Under the pieces are notes generated by a model. That model was not told the origin of the DNA, made no database searches, and saw only the letters and a list, made by a program, of their open reading frames with translations. Below are positions 35,851 through 47,537 of a DNA stretch of 64,000 nucleotides, one piece after another; the first letter of the stretch is position 1; every line of letters starts with the position of its first letter. The stretch lies in the NCBI GenBank assembly GCA_958510875.1, contig OY294068.1:199937997-200001996 (forward strand). Direction: 5' to 3'. This DNA is from Endomychus coccineus. Lineage: Eukaryota > Arthropoda > Insecta > Coleoptera > Endomychidae. Made by a program: the position numbers and the translations under genes.

Positions 35851-38597
35851 GGATTTTGAAATAATTGTCGATATTCAAAGTTTTATCGATGGTCTTGCGC
35901 TGTCAAATAAACAGATTTCCGAACCACTGAATGTAAGCATAATTGGTTTTCACCAAGGAACTGCTACCGGTTGTAGAGTTATCTATGGTTTGCACTTTTC
36001 AGGTTATGTTTCAGAAAAGGTCAAAATTTAATGGGTTGAATAATTAAGATTTCTACAGGTCGTTATTTTCGCAGATATTTATTATAGCAGTGATTGATTG
36101 CAAGTGGAAGTTCCCATAATGAAATTGTGTGAAAGCAAATCGGAATAAGTTATTTAACATGCAAATAGTTTTCGCAAAAGTTATATTTAAATGCAGGAAA
36201 CAATTATTGAATCGTATTGAAGTCCTTTTAGTTTAATGAAATAATAATAAACAATGAATACTTTCATATAACGGATATGTGCTTCATTTTATATAATGCT
36301 TGCAAACAAATAACGTTGATCTTGTTTATTGTCAATTCAGCGCTAGAATACTTTTCGATACATTCAGTGTGTTCGGAGAATACAGAAATTTCTATATGTT
36401 GCTATTCATAATGCTCTTCAGTAATGACAAGATGTGGAAGTATCATTTCAATGACAACTTTGAATAGTATTTTCACATCAATGTTTGATGATAATACTTA
36501 GAGTAAATCTTATATCAGTTTCTAGCTAACACCCTTCAGCAGTTTATAATAGAACTTCTTTAATGTGTTCCTTAGATCAGATTCAGGCATACAACTTGGT
36601 TTGAAATTATACGTAAGCTGTACTTCTCAATAAAGGTGGGTGTATCACACTGAGGTATCATCGGAAAATGAGCATCTACAACTGAAAGTAATTGTACTCT
36701 GAGATCAGTTCGATTCTATTGAATAAATGCTTTATCTGTTAGATAAACTACAGATTTTTGCCCATTACGATGTGCATATTAAATTGTGTTCTGAATCATT
36801 ATTCAAAGCAAGTGAACTTTCAAACATACTTTTATATCTTGTGTGTCAAGTTTTCTGTAAAGATTTGATATACACCCTGTGGTAGTGCATTCAACGATTA
36901 TAAAAAATTTAAATGTGGTATTGTTTATGTCACATTTTCAATATACTAGGTTCTCTTATTAATTCAATCTTCGAACCCTATAATAATGAAACATACTAGC
37001 CTTACTATTACTTCAAAGTGTACCTAAGAAATGTGTCTTTAGCGATTCCCTGGCTTCTCCAAATTTCATGTTAGGTTTATAAAATATGTAAGAAGTATGA
37101 CATTATACGGTTAGGCACGGTTTGTAGTAAATAGAAATTATTTATAATGTTCAAAAATTTCATTTATTTTTCTAATTCCAACTGTTTTGATGCAACTTGT
37201 GCTACTTCATGATGTAAGATGTGTTGTCTATAAATCCATGATTAATTTAATGTATTAAATCTGTGTACACAATAAAACTTTGGGCGCGGGATTTATTTCT
37301 TTTGGGGATCCACATCAGATTCTGAGGAGACAACAAAGGTAAAATGTTTTGTGATTTTAATTACATGACAGGCCCATCTGGCATTAAAAAGCTTATACTA
37401 GGATTGATTTGATTTGACTTAATTTTTTGTTGTAATAAGTATGACTGATGTACAGCTCAGAATCAATTTTAAAAGGCTCAAAAACCACCTAGTTCATAGT
37501 GTAAGATATGTTCCCTGTATATGAGTAACTCTTCAATCGCACTATATTGAGTGTTATTTTAACTTTTTAACGAAGTATGAAATTGAACTTAATGAACCTC
37601 TGCCAAAATTAGTGAAATTTCATCTCTGTATTCCCTGATTAAATCCATTGTCATTTCTATCATCTTTCGATATAACCAACACTTATTACAGCATACTGTC
37701 ATATGTGTTGCCTACATAATTGTCTCATCCTGCCGTTCAATTACGTCGAGTATGTTTCTGATACCATTAATTAATACCAGTACCAACCTTCACCTTTGAT
37801 TCTACTAATAGTTAATTGAAGACTAAAGTGTGTCTGAGAGCCACATTCGAATGAATTTATAGAATTATCTGAATTCCCATCTTATTTAAGAATTGCAATC
37901 ATTTCCGTATATCATATTATATGCAACACATGTTGATGTGGCTTAATGTTTCCTTTTACCAATTATGAAGCTGCTAATCTTCGACTTTGTTTCAATTATG
38001 ATGCCATCTAAAACTAATTCAAGAATCTAGTAATCTACAGTTCCTGAGTGCTATATTGGGATCAACTTATATTCGAATTCTCTGAAAAAATACGTCAGCA
38101 ACACTTATTGCGCCATGTAGTTAGATGTATTGCCTATATAATCATGGTAAATTTTCAGAATCAGTTCTTTCCAATGACAAAGTCAACGTAATACGTATTC
38201 AATCTGTTTTTTGATTCGTTTTATCAAAATGATTTTACATTTCCAAAACACGAACTGTTTAATTGTTTATTCAATTCGCTTTACTAATTTGTATTTTCCT
38301 CAAATGAACGGTTCATTAATTTCAATGTATTTCAATAGATACGTTGGGGTTTCGGTAGTTGGCTGTTTTAATCATTTAAAATCTGTTACTCGTAAATAGC
38401 CACTATCCAGATTTCAGAATCAATTCCTTCCAAGTGGGCAAGTGAATTTCAATGCGTTATATCCACTTCGCCATTCTATTTGAATTCAAAATATTCGATT
38501 TTCAGTAACATGCTGTTCATTTTTTTTAAACATTATTTGTATTTCCTGTATGTGAACAGTTCATTGGTTTCAATGAATATATACCGGATGTTCAGTT
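35851..38597. other. AT-rich intergenic DNA, no gene seen
   Basis: Only short open frames without domains. Dispersed motif copies lie at ~38340 (GGTTTCGGTAGTTGGCTGTT) and ~38590. No RNA gene was recognised. Confidence 0.45.
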
Positions 38598-39825
38598 GTG
38601 GGAATTTTAGTTTGGTTTAAGTTTTATACCGTATGCAGACGAACTAAGTATATCCCCATGGTAAATATCTTACCTGTCGTGAAAGGCTCTTTGAAATCCT
38701 TTCTCATTCAGCAGAACTATCCAGCAGCTGAAATTATCATCATAGTAGATTTCAACGAAGAGCAACGGATGACGCAGGGCAACAGGCTGAAGCCTTCGTC
38801 ATTATCTATGGTCCCGAGCAGTTAATTAATGAACCAACACGGATCCCTGATAACCACTATCATTATGCCCACACGCTTGACTTTTTCCTCGGTAACAATC
38901 CAGATCCCTACGAAGTAAAGGTTCCCGCACCATTGGGAAACTGATCAATCAGGCTAAGAATGGATACTTACGTTCTCCATACCAACAAATCACTGTCATC
39001 TGGTGAACGATGGTTTAATAAAATCTGTTCTAAGGACAGAAATACGTGTAATGAAACAATAAACTCTTCGAAAAAGGCATATAATGTCAAAATAAGACAT
39101 TCCGCCAGAGCAAATTTCACTTCCAGTTCATTCCCTTCCGTAACCAAAGATGATGGAACTCTGGCTACTACACCACAAAAAGAAACAACCTTTTTGCTGA
39201 AATTTTATTTCGTCAGCGCACAATTAGGTACATTCAGCTTGATCTTAATAATATCAAAAATTCTATGGAGCCAGACGGAATTCCACCTCTCGTTTTCAAG
39301 GAATGTGTTTCTGAATTAAACCAAGTTGTTTACCTTATCATACAAAGTTGGTGTCTTTCCTTTCACCTGGAAGACAGCTAGAGTTTAACCAATTCCAAAA
39401 AAAAGGAAAGAAAACCCTTCCTAACAAATAAAGACCCATCTGTGATATTTAAAGTGATGGAGAAAGCATTCAACATCAAGTTGATCCAATACCTGGAGAG
39501 CTCCAAAATCGTGAATGACCAACAATATGGCATTCGTCAGCAGAAGATCTGTTTTTCTACGTAGCACATGTATAACGAAAATCTATTGAAAAACATGGGG
39601 AATCTATAGTTGTAGCATTGGATATCTTCAAAGTTTTCTCACCAATTCTGGCAATTTCTTTCAGATAAATCTCTCCATGTGGTGGTTGAGGGAGTATCCT
39701 CCAATATAATGAATATCAACGCTCTGCTGGGAGTAACCACCGGTCCCGTCCACAGCTTTGCAGATGATGGTATACTTCATACACCATCAAATGTAGACAG
39801 AGACAGGTTGATGCAAGTGTTATAA
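38598..39825 (+). pseudogene. Jockey-like non-LTR element: endonuclease to RT, degenerate
   Basis: Around 38730-38760 IIIIVDFNE matches the DFN core of an apurinic-type endonuclease. The next frame gives QLINEPTRIPDNHYHYAHTL and DFFLGNNPDPY, then PAPLGN before the lost SDH motif near 38940. The linker contains LATTPQKETTF. RT pieces follow as EPDGIPPLVFKEC, then VMEKAFNIKLIQYLESSKIV and QQYGI, then LHVVVEGVSSN, and the catalytic SFADDGILHTP near 39760. Domain order is right for a jockey-like LINE but stops and frame changes are frequent. The GVPQGS part is deleted. Confidence 0.75.
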
Positions 39826-42800
39826 TTTCGATTGTTCGTGTTTCTGTTCGTTTCGGCGACGTCTTATGGTGATACCATTAGTTTTAAGAATTCTCGTTTA
39901 TACAGTTGGGCATAATTTAGTGTGACCTACCTATTTCCCGAGGATAATAGATTTAATTCTATCAAATAGTGGTAGGTAGAAGTGCCATCTGTACGAGAAA
40001 AGGTACACTAATGGTATTCGGCTTTGCCATGCAAGCATTTATGAAAGTTTCTGAAATTGCAAGCGCCATCTATCAAAATAGAAGTGAACTAATATCGATA
40101 ACGTATCACCGCTTTCATCGACCTGTTAGAGTGCCATCTATGCAAAGATAGACAACGTGTTCCATTTCGTTCTACCAGGTCAACTAAAGTGACATCTACT
40201 GGTGAATTACTCAAATATGATTCGTTGTTCATCGTTCTATGTAGGTTTTGAAGAAGTTAATATTGCAATTCCTTCATTTTTCTTTAAATTCAAGTGAATT
40301 ACAGAACTGCTAAATGTCTACTCCATCTATACTTTTTGAAGGTTTATACATTTATTAAAATACGATTTAAAATTTTATTGTACAAAGTTATATACAAGTG
40401 AATTACATAGAATAAAATTTAAATATATCACCCCCCATAAATATTAAAAACTAACAAATTGCTAACTTTAACAATTATACATTATAATAGCTCCTATATA
40501 ATGGCATTATACGAAATATATGGCATAAATAAGTTACATAAATAATTGATCTCCTAATTATGAGTTAACAATTACATTTCAATTAAAATAAAGACTAGAA
40601 AACAATAAAATGAAATAGGAAACTCTTACAGAGTATCTAATTATTTTTAGAGAGATGACATATGTTCGAGCATTTTCAGAAGTGCCGTCGATGCGTTAAC
40701 ATTTTTGTAACCCATTTTGTAATTTAAATTAATTTTATTTGTTTATAGAAATTTTGGTATTTTTTACATAATTCCCGATGATTATTCGGGCTACCCGAAA
40801 TGCTCGAACATTTCCAGGCATCTTAGTTCAATATCGCAATTTTCAAAAACGTCTATCCATCTCTAATTATTATTTTAAATCATTCTGCTACAATCTGCTG
40901 AAATTTGTTCATTATTATTTTGGGAAAATCTTAATTCAATTGAAATATTTTTCACGGCCATATTGTTGTTAAATCTAAATATTCCGTTTTTTTCTATAAT
41001 TTTGGAAAGAAGAGATGCCATCCTATATAACGTGTTTAGCAAGAACAATTTTTTTAAACATTTTATTTAATACAAAAGGTAATACAAACTACTATCAGTC
41101 TTCAGGGATCATAAGGGACATTTTAATAATATAAGTACAAATACCTACATGCATTTTACTTAATTTTTTTAAATAAAATCTGTTTAACAAATGTTACTTA
41201 CTATAATGAGAGTAGATACAGAGTTAGGCAGATATGTTAATAATAAGTTATTTATTCATGTAAAATCAATGAAATTTCAATTCAATTCGGGAGAAAGTCC
41301 GTCAAGGTGAGTAATTTTCCATAATGCAATTATAGAATTTTCTTAGTGACATTTATTGTTATTTTCACGTTTCTTCAACTGTTATAAAGGTTGAACAGTG
41401 AAACAAGTGAGATATTGCAGCATCTGTTGGAAAGGTAATTACATAGCGTCTAATGGTGGGAAATGTAGTGACCTCAAAAGTTGGTACATTACACAAAGAT
41501 TAATACAGCGAAGGCCACCAGAATTCAGATGAGATTATAACAAGTGGTGCCGAAATAGGTCAACAAACACTGAAAATGGAATTGTTCCGATTAAAGCGAT
41601 TTTGTTATTTTAATTAATTTTTGAGTTAATATGGTTGCGAAATTAAATTATACAGGTCTCTATTAATTATTCGTCAATATATTTATAATATGGGAAAGAG
41701 AACTTCCCACATAATAAAATTAAAAAAAAAAACAAATTAAATAATACATTATTTTCGTCGTAAATTGTCTAGTTTAGTTTATTCGAAATTTTATTACGAA
41801 CAATATGTTAATATTTTCGGTATGATTAATTAATTATCTTAACAGTCTCAAATATTTATTTCGCTGCTTAATAAATTTATTTCAATGTATCAATGCCATG
41901 TTTATTAAAATTCAAAACTAAATTGATAATTAATTGATATTAATTTATTGTCATGGCTAAAATGAATCAAAACAATAGAAAAAGCTTTTATAAAATAATT
42001 TATAGCACAAAATAATGGTCTGAAAATGTTAGAAAGTTGATGGATACGATACAGATAATGATATGTTTACATCTATTTCTATTGAATTATACGATACAAC
42101 TATAGAACATATAAACAAATTACACTTTGAGAGAAATACTGTTTGAGCTTCAACATTATATTTACAAATTAGCTCAACATTAACGTCTTGCAATATTAAG
42201 AAAACGGCAAACTAGTTATATACATAATTCGCAGGAAATTCAATTTAATGTGTTAATAAACCTAACCGTACAAAAAAAGGAAGAAGCTAAATTAAATTAT
42301 TTAATTAAATTCCCGGACAGAAATATTACATTGACGCAATTAAGTCAACATTGTAATAAAATGTAATATTCACAACATGATCAGAATTCCATTTCAAGGA
42401 AGTTTTAATTCTAAAGTTGATATTCAACAAAATGAGCGCGTAATTCTTTTTTAATCGCGGAGAAAATAAGGGTCGCTGTCAGGAGGTTAAGTATTTGATT
42501 AATATTCTGGACGGAGGTTCGAGGAAATATATAAGATCTTGGAATAATAAAATTGAGCGGAAATGTACCCAAAAGAGAAAACCGTTAAACGAAAATATCA
42601 CAATAGAAATAAGTATAAAGTCGTACTATTATCGATCGAAGCGAAATGAACAAAAATCAATTTGCTACACAATTTAAGGTTAGAAAACACGAATTTACAC
42701 CTTTCAGACCATGAAATGTATTTTAAATTTTAACAATTGTTGTGAATTAATAACTATATTACGTTTAAAGATTTGATCCGTAATATATATTAGTAGATAT

Positions 42801-45071
42801 GTTTGTGAAAGAGCCCTGACAATTCTAAATGAAATGATTAATTTTATAGTTTAAAAGCTGTAGTAGCAAATAAGTCAAAAGCGGTATGTGTTACTGAACT
42901 CATTTTAGCACTGTGTCAAAATAAGCTCATTTTAGCACTCGGTGTTAAAATAAACATTTTTTACAATAACTATCAGCGTCACAAAGATGACTTTTCGCAA
43001 GTGAATTTCAAAAAAAAAAAGTTTCACTAGTTTCGAAAATGTTTATATTTCGTAACTAGTTGTGAAAAATGTGACGTTGCAAAACTTCAAACAGTTTTCA
43101 AAAATGTTACTTTATATGTCAAAATTAGAAAGAAGATTATTTTGGAATATTACGACAGTGTAGTGAATTAAGGCATATTACCTATTAATAGATATTTAAT
43201 CTATTAATAGATATTTCTGATGATGCCACTGATTTCATAGTTCGAAAATGTAAATTGTGTTTTTCTTTAAAGACTAAATTGTGTTAAGAAACGATAGAGT
43301 TATAATAGTAAGTTGTATTTCCGAAAAAATATTCTGTATACTCTTTAAAAACGCGTAATGGCTTTATTGCGCAATTTTAGATAACCTTAGAAATAATTGA
43401 TACAAACAACTATTTATTTTCTTATCAAATAAACAGCTGAGGCTCATTATTAGTGATCCCAATTATTGGTCAATTTGATTAAAGTTGACCTGCAGTTCAA
43501 TCTCACGCGTGAGGTGTCAATGTTGACAAACCGGATAATCAAATAAAAATATGATATTTGATATCGCCGAGCTTATTAAACCGTTGGATTGCAATTGTGA
43601 ACTTAAAACATTACTTTTTCAAAACTATACAATCAGAAAGATTATCCATTTGTTCATTGTGTTGGCGTTGCTCAATGAGAATAATAATTGATTCTCAGTT
43701 CTGAAAAGTTGCTCAAACTTAATAATTACGGAATCTGAATGATTCAAATAGCTGACCACAGAAGTACCCATGACTGAACAGCCTGTATATTGGCTCAATG
43801 AAAAACAGTGATACCAATCAACCGCTCACTCAGAGCAAATTCAATTCAGTTTCTTAATTATTAAGAAACTGAATATCTTTCTGAAGTATGAAGTAAATAA
43901 CAAAATCAATGTAATAATGCATAACGTTTTATTTGCTTATGATGGGGAACAATTGATTGATTCTGAAAAGATGCTCTAACTTAGAAAGTACAAAGTTTGA
44001 ATAATTCAAATAGTCAACAACAGAAACTACTACGACTGAGCACTCTTTATATTGACTCATTGAAAAACAATGATTGCAATGTTACTTACAGGAGATAAGA
44101 TTAATATTACTATTGAAGTGGAAAAGTTTAAGGGAAAAAGTGATATTGCCACGATTAAAAAAAGTACAAGCGTTTCAGGATGTTCTTGTAAATAAATGCT
44201 ACATTACGTTTTAATTTTTCTAAATTAGTACTTTTTAGTTCTATGATTTACAGCCTTAGAGTCACGGTTTATGCGAATCATCTTCAACATAGATATTTTA
44301 TAATAATTGAATTCGTTAGTTAAAATACCACCAATTATTATGAAAGATCTATTTTGGAGATGATTCACATGAAATGTGACTTTAAACAAAGTCAAACGTA
44401 TACTAATTTAATTTATTAAAACCCTTGAAAATTTCTACATGACTCTTTATAATGTTAAAAGCATATTTTAGATAGAATACTGAAATAGCAATAGTTCTAA
44501 TAAAGTCTGACAGCCTTTTCCTATTATCACATAAATCTGATTCAAAAGTGGATACTTGAGCGTATTACAGTTTGGTTTCAGTCTAATTCAAACATTGCAT
44601 GAGATAACTTCGAATATTAGAAGTAGATGCTATGCAGTGGCTTCATGATACATATTTCATATACTTAAAACATTAATGTTTTAAAATATCGATTACTCGT
44701 GTTTCTCTTCGTAGCGGAGACAAGGGCATTTTTAATTTGTGCTCGATACTATTAGTTTAAAAAAATCACGTTTTAGACATTGAAACGTTTTCTGAGGTGG
44801 TCGGAAAGACTAAAACGTATAGACCAAAAGAATAAGCATATGTGTTATTGTAACCTATTTCCCGAGAATTTATACATAATACATATCTGGGTTAACAATG
44901 ATTATTAATAAGAATACCAAAATTCCTAATTGTGGGAACAATGCGTCTACCCTTAAACTTTTCCACTTCCGCAGTTAGTAATTCTAAATAATCTCCCTAT
45001 AAATAAATGGAACATTTCAATTTTTCTCATGTTTGAAATTGCAATCAATACGTTCAATAAACATTTTTTCA
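39826..45071. other. AT-rich intergenic DNA with scattered short repeats
   Basis: GCCATCT motifs recur at ~39982, ~40065, ~40132 and (as GACATCT) ~40190. Sequence at ~39837-39950 (TCGTGTTTCTGTTCG through ACCTATTTCCCGAG) recurs in diverged form at ~44697-44880. A 28-bp near-tandem pair with CTCATTTTAGCACT sits at ~42900-42945. Inverted copies of the 33-kb dispersed motif lie at ~43750 and ~44020. No protein domain or RNA gene was recognised. Confidence 0.45.
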
Positions 45072-45077
45072 TTTATT
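45072..45077 (-). promoter_or_regulatory. Possible poly(A) signal of the TRIM9-like gene
   Basis: AATAAA on the minus strand, ~325 bp after the stop codon. Other AT-rich hexamers lie nearby, so the true cleavage site is uncertain. Confidence 0.35.
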
Positions 45078-45402
45078 CAAAAATAGAACATAGCGAATCA
45101 ATTCAATTTAATTATGAATTCGTCTATTTGGAATCGATTGGTTGCAGCCATGGCGAGAAGCGATTGGAAAAATTCGTACAAATTTCGACAATATAATTAT
45201 GTGGTCAACATCTAGAATAGGAACGAATCGCGTCATCGTTACATACTTTGCGAGCGTAAATATTTGTATTAGTTCTGGCATACTCATTCGCAGTGTTTAG
45301 TATTCTGAGATCAAAAGGGGCAGTCTACGGAAACGGAACCGACAGATACAAAAAAATCTTATATTCGAACAAGTAACGGAATGGACACAAACGTCAAAAC
45401 GA

Positions 45403-45695
45403 TTAGGTCTCCTCGGTGTCAGAGGGCGCGTCGAGCGCCGTGTGTAACGTCACGCTCACGCCTCTATTGATACTGACGGCGGGATAAAAGACGCCGTACA
45501 AATTTCGAAAAGCGGTACTACCTTGCGGCTCTTCGTTCACATAAAACGACACGACGTGTCGGTCCAAATCCAAGAGTACACCAACGGTGGAACCGGCAGC
45601 GATTCCTCCTTCTACGCGTTGTTCGTGGGCTCCGCCATGTTGGAACCACGAGCGTTGACGGTCGATGTACATCGCCCAGCCTTTATCGTCTTTAC
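45403..45695 (-). CDS. Trim9: TRIM9-like, terminal exon (SPRY C-terminal half)
   Basis: This exon encodes the second half of the B30.2/SPRY domain of a TRIM9-type E3 ubiquitin ligase, a neuronal protein in animals that acts in axon guidance and branching. After the acceptor (TTACAG at 45701-45696) it reads KDDKGWAMYIDRQRSWF, then GSTVGVLLDLDRHVVSFYV, NEEPQGSTAF and VSVTLHTALDAPSDTEET before TAA at 45405-45403. The DDK-WAMY, RSWF and TVGVLLDL blocks are diagnostic of TRIM9/TRIM67 SPRY domains. The first codon completes a Gly begun in the exon at 46382-46606, in phase. The exon is noticeably richer in G+C than its surroundings, as expected of constrained coding DNA. Confidence 0.93.
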
Positions 45696-45769
45696 CTGTA
45701 ACCGCAAATTGACCATTATGAAGGAAAAAAAAACGAATAACATAGAACATGTTTAATTGTTTTATTATA

Positions 45770-46093
45770 GATCAATCAGTAAAATTACAAACTAATAGTT
45801 CTGGACAGCTGTTTCGCTCTCTCATAGAACGCATCAACAGAACGAGAATGTAAGCAATGTTACTGAATATCATTCTATCGAAGATATAAATAACCGACTA
45901 ACAGATTGATAACATTATTCCTTAGTGGCATTAGATATTTTGGTTCCCTTTAGCATTCTGTTAGTCGGTTAATTTATATCTTCGACATAATCATCGTTCA
46001 GTAACATTGCAAAGTTCCTCGTTCTGCTGATGAGTTCTATGAGAGAGCGAAGCAGCTGTATAGATGTATTAGTTTGTAGTGTTACTGATCGAT
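45770..46093. repeat. Inverted repeat inside the SPRY intron
   Basis: GATCAATCAGTAA at 45770 is mirrored by TTACTGATCGATC ending at ~46093. GACAGCTGTTTCGCTCTCTC near 45802 pairs with GAGAGAGCGAAGCAGCTG near 46040, and ACCGACTAACAG pairs with CTGTTAGTCGG at the inner end, with the centre at ~45931. A related single arm (TCCGGACAGCTGTTTCGCT) occurs at ~62394-62412. This is a foldback-type MITE family with no coding content. Confidence 0.85.
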
Positions 46094-46155
46094 CTGGAAA
46101 AACCTTATCGTTGTTATTTGAAGAGAGCCAACAAAAAATGAAATTCAATCATTTC

Positions 46156-46338
46156 TTAATTATTACAAACCCCTTTTACTTTATATTTAACCTTTGTTGA
46201 AACATGTTTCAAGTTTTTTTGATGAATTTCGCGAAAATCTGCGACTTTTTCGAGATTTCGTTCATCGTTAACATCGATTGGCATTAAGTGAGCCCTTGCG
46301 GGCGCCGAGCTTAGCCCTGGTGGCGAATCCCAATTCCC
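46156..46338 (-). other. Unassigned open frame within the SPRY intron
   Basis: The frame contains CGNWDSPPGLSSAPARAHLM and then NDERNLEKVADFREIHQKN. It is less AT-rich than the flanks. It cannot be an in-frame alternative TRIM9 exon from the AG at ~46340, because the junction would give an immediate stop. No family was recognised; an old TE fragment is the likeliest explanation. Confidence 0.3.
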
Positions 46339-46381
46339 GCAAGTCAACCTATCGTGAGTAAACAGTTTAGAAAGAACTTAC

Positions 46382-46606
46382 CCAACATCTTATCCCTGGT
46401 GACATCTATTCGTGCTATACCGAAGGCTGGATCGGTGTCGGCGTCGAATTTATCAATTGTAAATTCCCAATAGTGGATTCCGCGACTGAATCCGACGCTC
46501 CCGAGGGCTACCCTGTGCTCCCATCCTTCACCGGTCACGTTCGTACTGTCTTGCGAGTATTGCAATCCCGGTCCTGATAAGATCGCGTCGAACGTGAACC
46601 AAGCCA
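46382..46606 (-). CDS. Trim9: TRIM9-like exon (SPRY N-terminal half)
   Basis: The exon is bounded by an acceptor (TTATAG at 46612-46607) and a donor GTAAGT at 46381-46376. It encodes AWFTFDAILSGPGLQYSQ, then GSVGFSRGIHYWEFTIDKFD, then DPAFGIARIDVTRDKMLG. The HYWE and DPAFGIARIDV blocks are hallmark TRIM9 SPRY sequence. Length is 225 bp: two bases complete a codon from the FN3 exon and one base passes to the terminal exon, so all three exons join without a gap. The SPRY domain is the substrate- or partner-binding module. Confidence 0.93.
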
Positions 46607-46908
46607 CTATAACAAAAAAAAATCAACAATCGTCGCGAAATTTGATATTATATTTTGCCATTGTCATATTAAACTAGTTGTATAATATAAGGAATGTTAA
46701 AAACCGGTGATAATGTCTTTTGAATTTGGCACTTTTCATTGTAAAGTCTGTAATTGAATGATGAATCACATTCTCTGTAATAAAAGTATTAATAAGTAAA
46801 GAAAAGTAACATCTATAACAATTTTGACTAGACTTTGGAAGATACGAGGGCATGGAGAAAAGTCCCTGAAAAATTAAACAAGAAATTACTTATTTGGTCA
46901 AAGTTATT

Positions 46909-47529
46909 TTATTTCTCAACATAATTTCCTTCCAAATAATACGATTTTGGCAATCCTTCAAAATAGGCGTTTGTTTCAGTGACGACCTCTTCGTTGGAAC
47001 CAAATCTCTTTCCGTCGAGCCATTTCTCTTCAAGTTTGGAAATAGATAAAATCGCAGGGGTCAAATTTGGAGAATATGGTGGATAATGAACCAATTCGTA
47101 ACGCATTTCATGCGATTTTGCCATTGCGATTGCGGACCTGTACGCCGGCGCGTTGTCTTGGTAGAAGAGTACTTTCTTCTTTGCCAAATGCGGACGCTTT
47201 CGCCTTAAATCGGCGTGGAATCGATCCAACGCCGGTGGTTGTTTTGCTCTTTTCAGAGTAATCGATATGGACGATATCGTGTGCATCCCAAAAACTGTCG
47301 CATGACTTTGTTGGCCGATACACCCACTTTGGCCTATTTTGGCTTCGATTCGTCAGGACAAATTCACTGATTAGACTGTTCTTTGGCCTTTGGTGTGATG
47401 AGATGGATCCATGTTTCGTCCACGGCTACGGAACGGCGCAAAAAGTCCTTCTTATCGCCAAACACTCCTTTGAATTGTCACACGGTTGAGCTTGTTGTCA
47501 AAAGAGAGAAAATGCGACACCCCTCTGGA
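46909..47529 (-). pseudogene. Mariner transposase, catalytic C-terminal part
   Basis: Reading leftward from 47529: VSHFLSFDNKLNRV, then DFLRRSVAVDETWIHL with the first catalytic Asp. WDAHDIVHIDYSEK follows in a shifted frame, then RRKRPHLAKKKVLFYQDNAP with the second Asp. HYPPYSPNLTP follows, where the third catalytic Asp of the DD34D signature (SPDL) is Asn. GKRFGSNEEVVTETNAYFEG and SYYLEGNYVEK complete the usual mariner C-terminus. Frame changes plus the Asp-to-Asn change show it is inactive. Confidence 0.88.
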
Positions 47530-47537
47530 AAATAGCT

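Noticed and set aside
43218..43255. CTGATGATGCC followed by CGAAA as a hammerhead
   Set aside because: No stable stem II lies between the two motifs, and no PLE sequence is nearby.
46156..46347. Alternative C-terminal exon of TRIM9
   Set aside because: Splicing from the 46382 donor into the AG near 46340 gives a stop as the next codon, so it would not encode this frame.
47067..47323. Plus-strand 47067-47261 and minus-strand 47108-47323 frames
   Set aside because: They overlap the mariner transposase in other frames; only the minus-strand mariner homology is real, with a frameshift.
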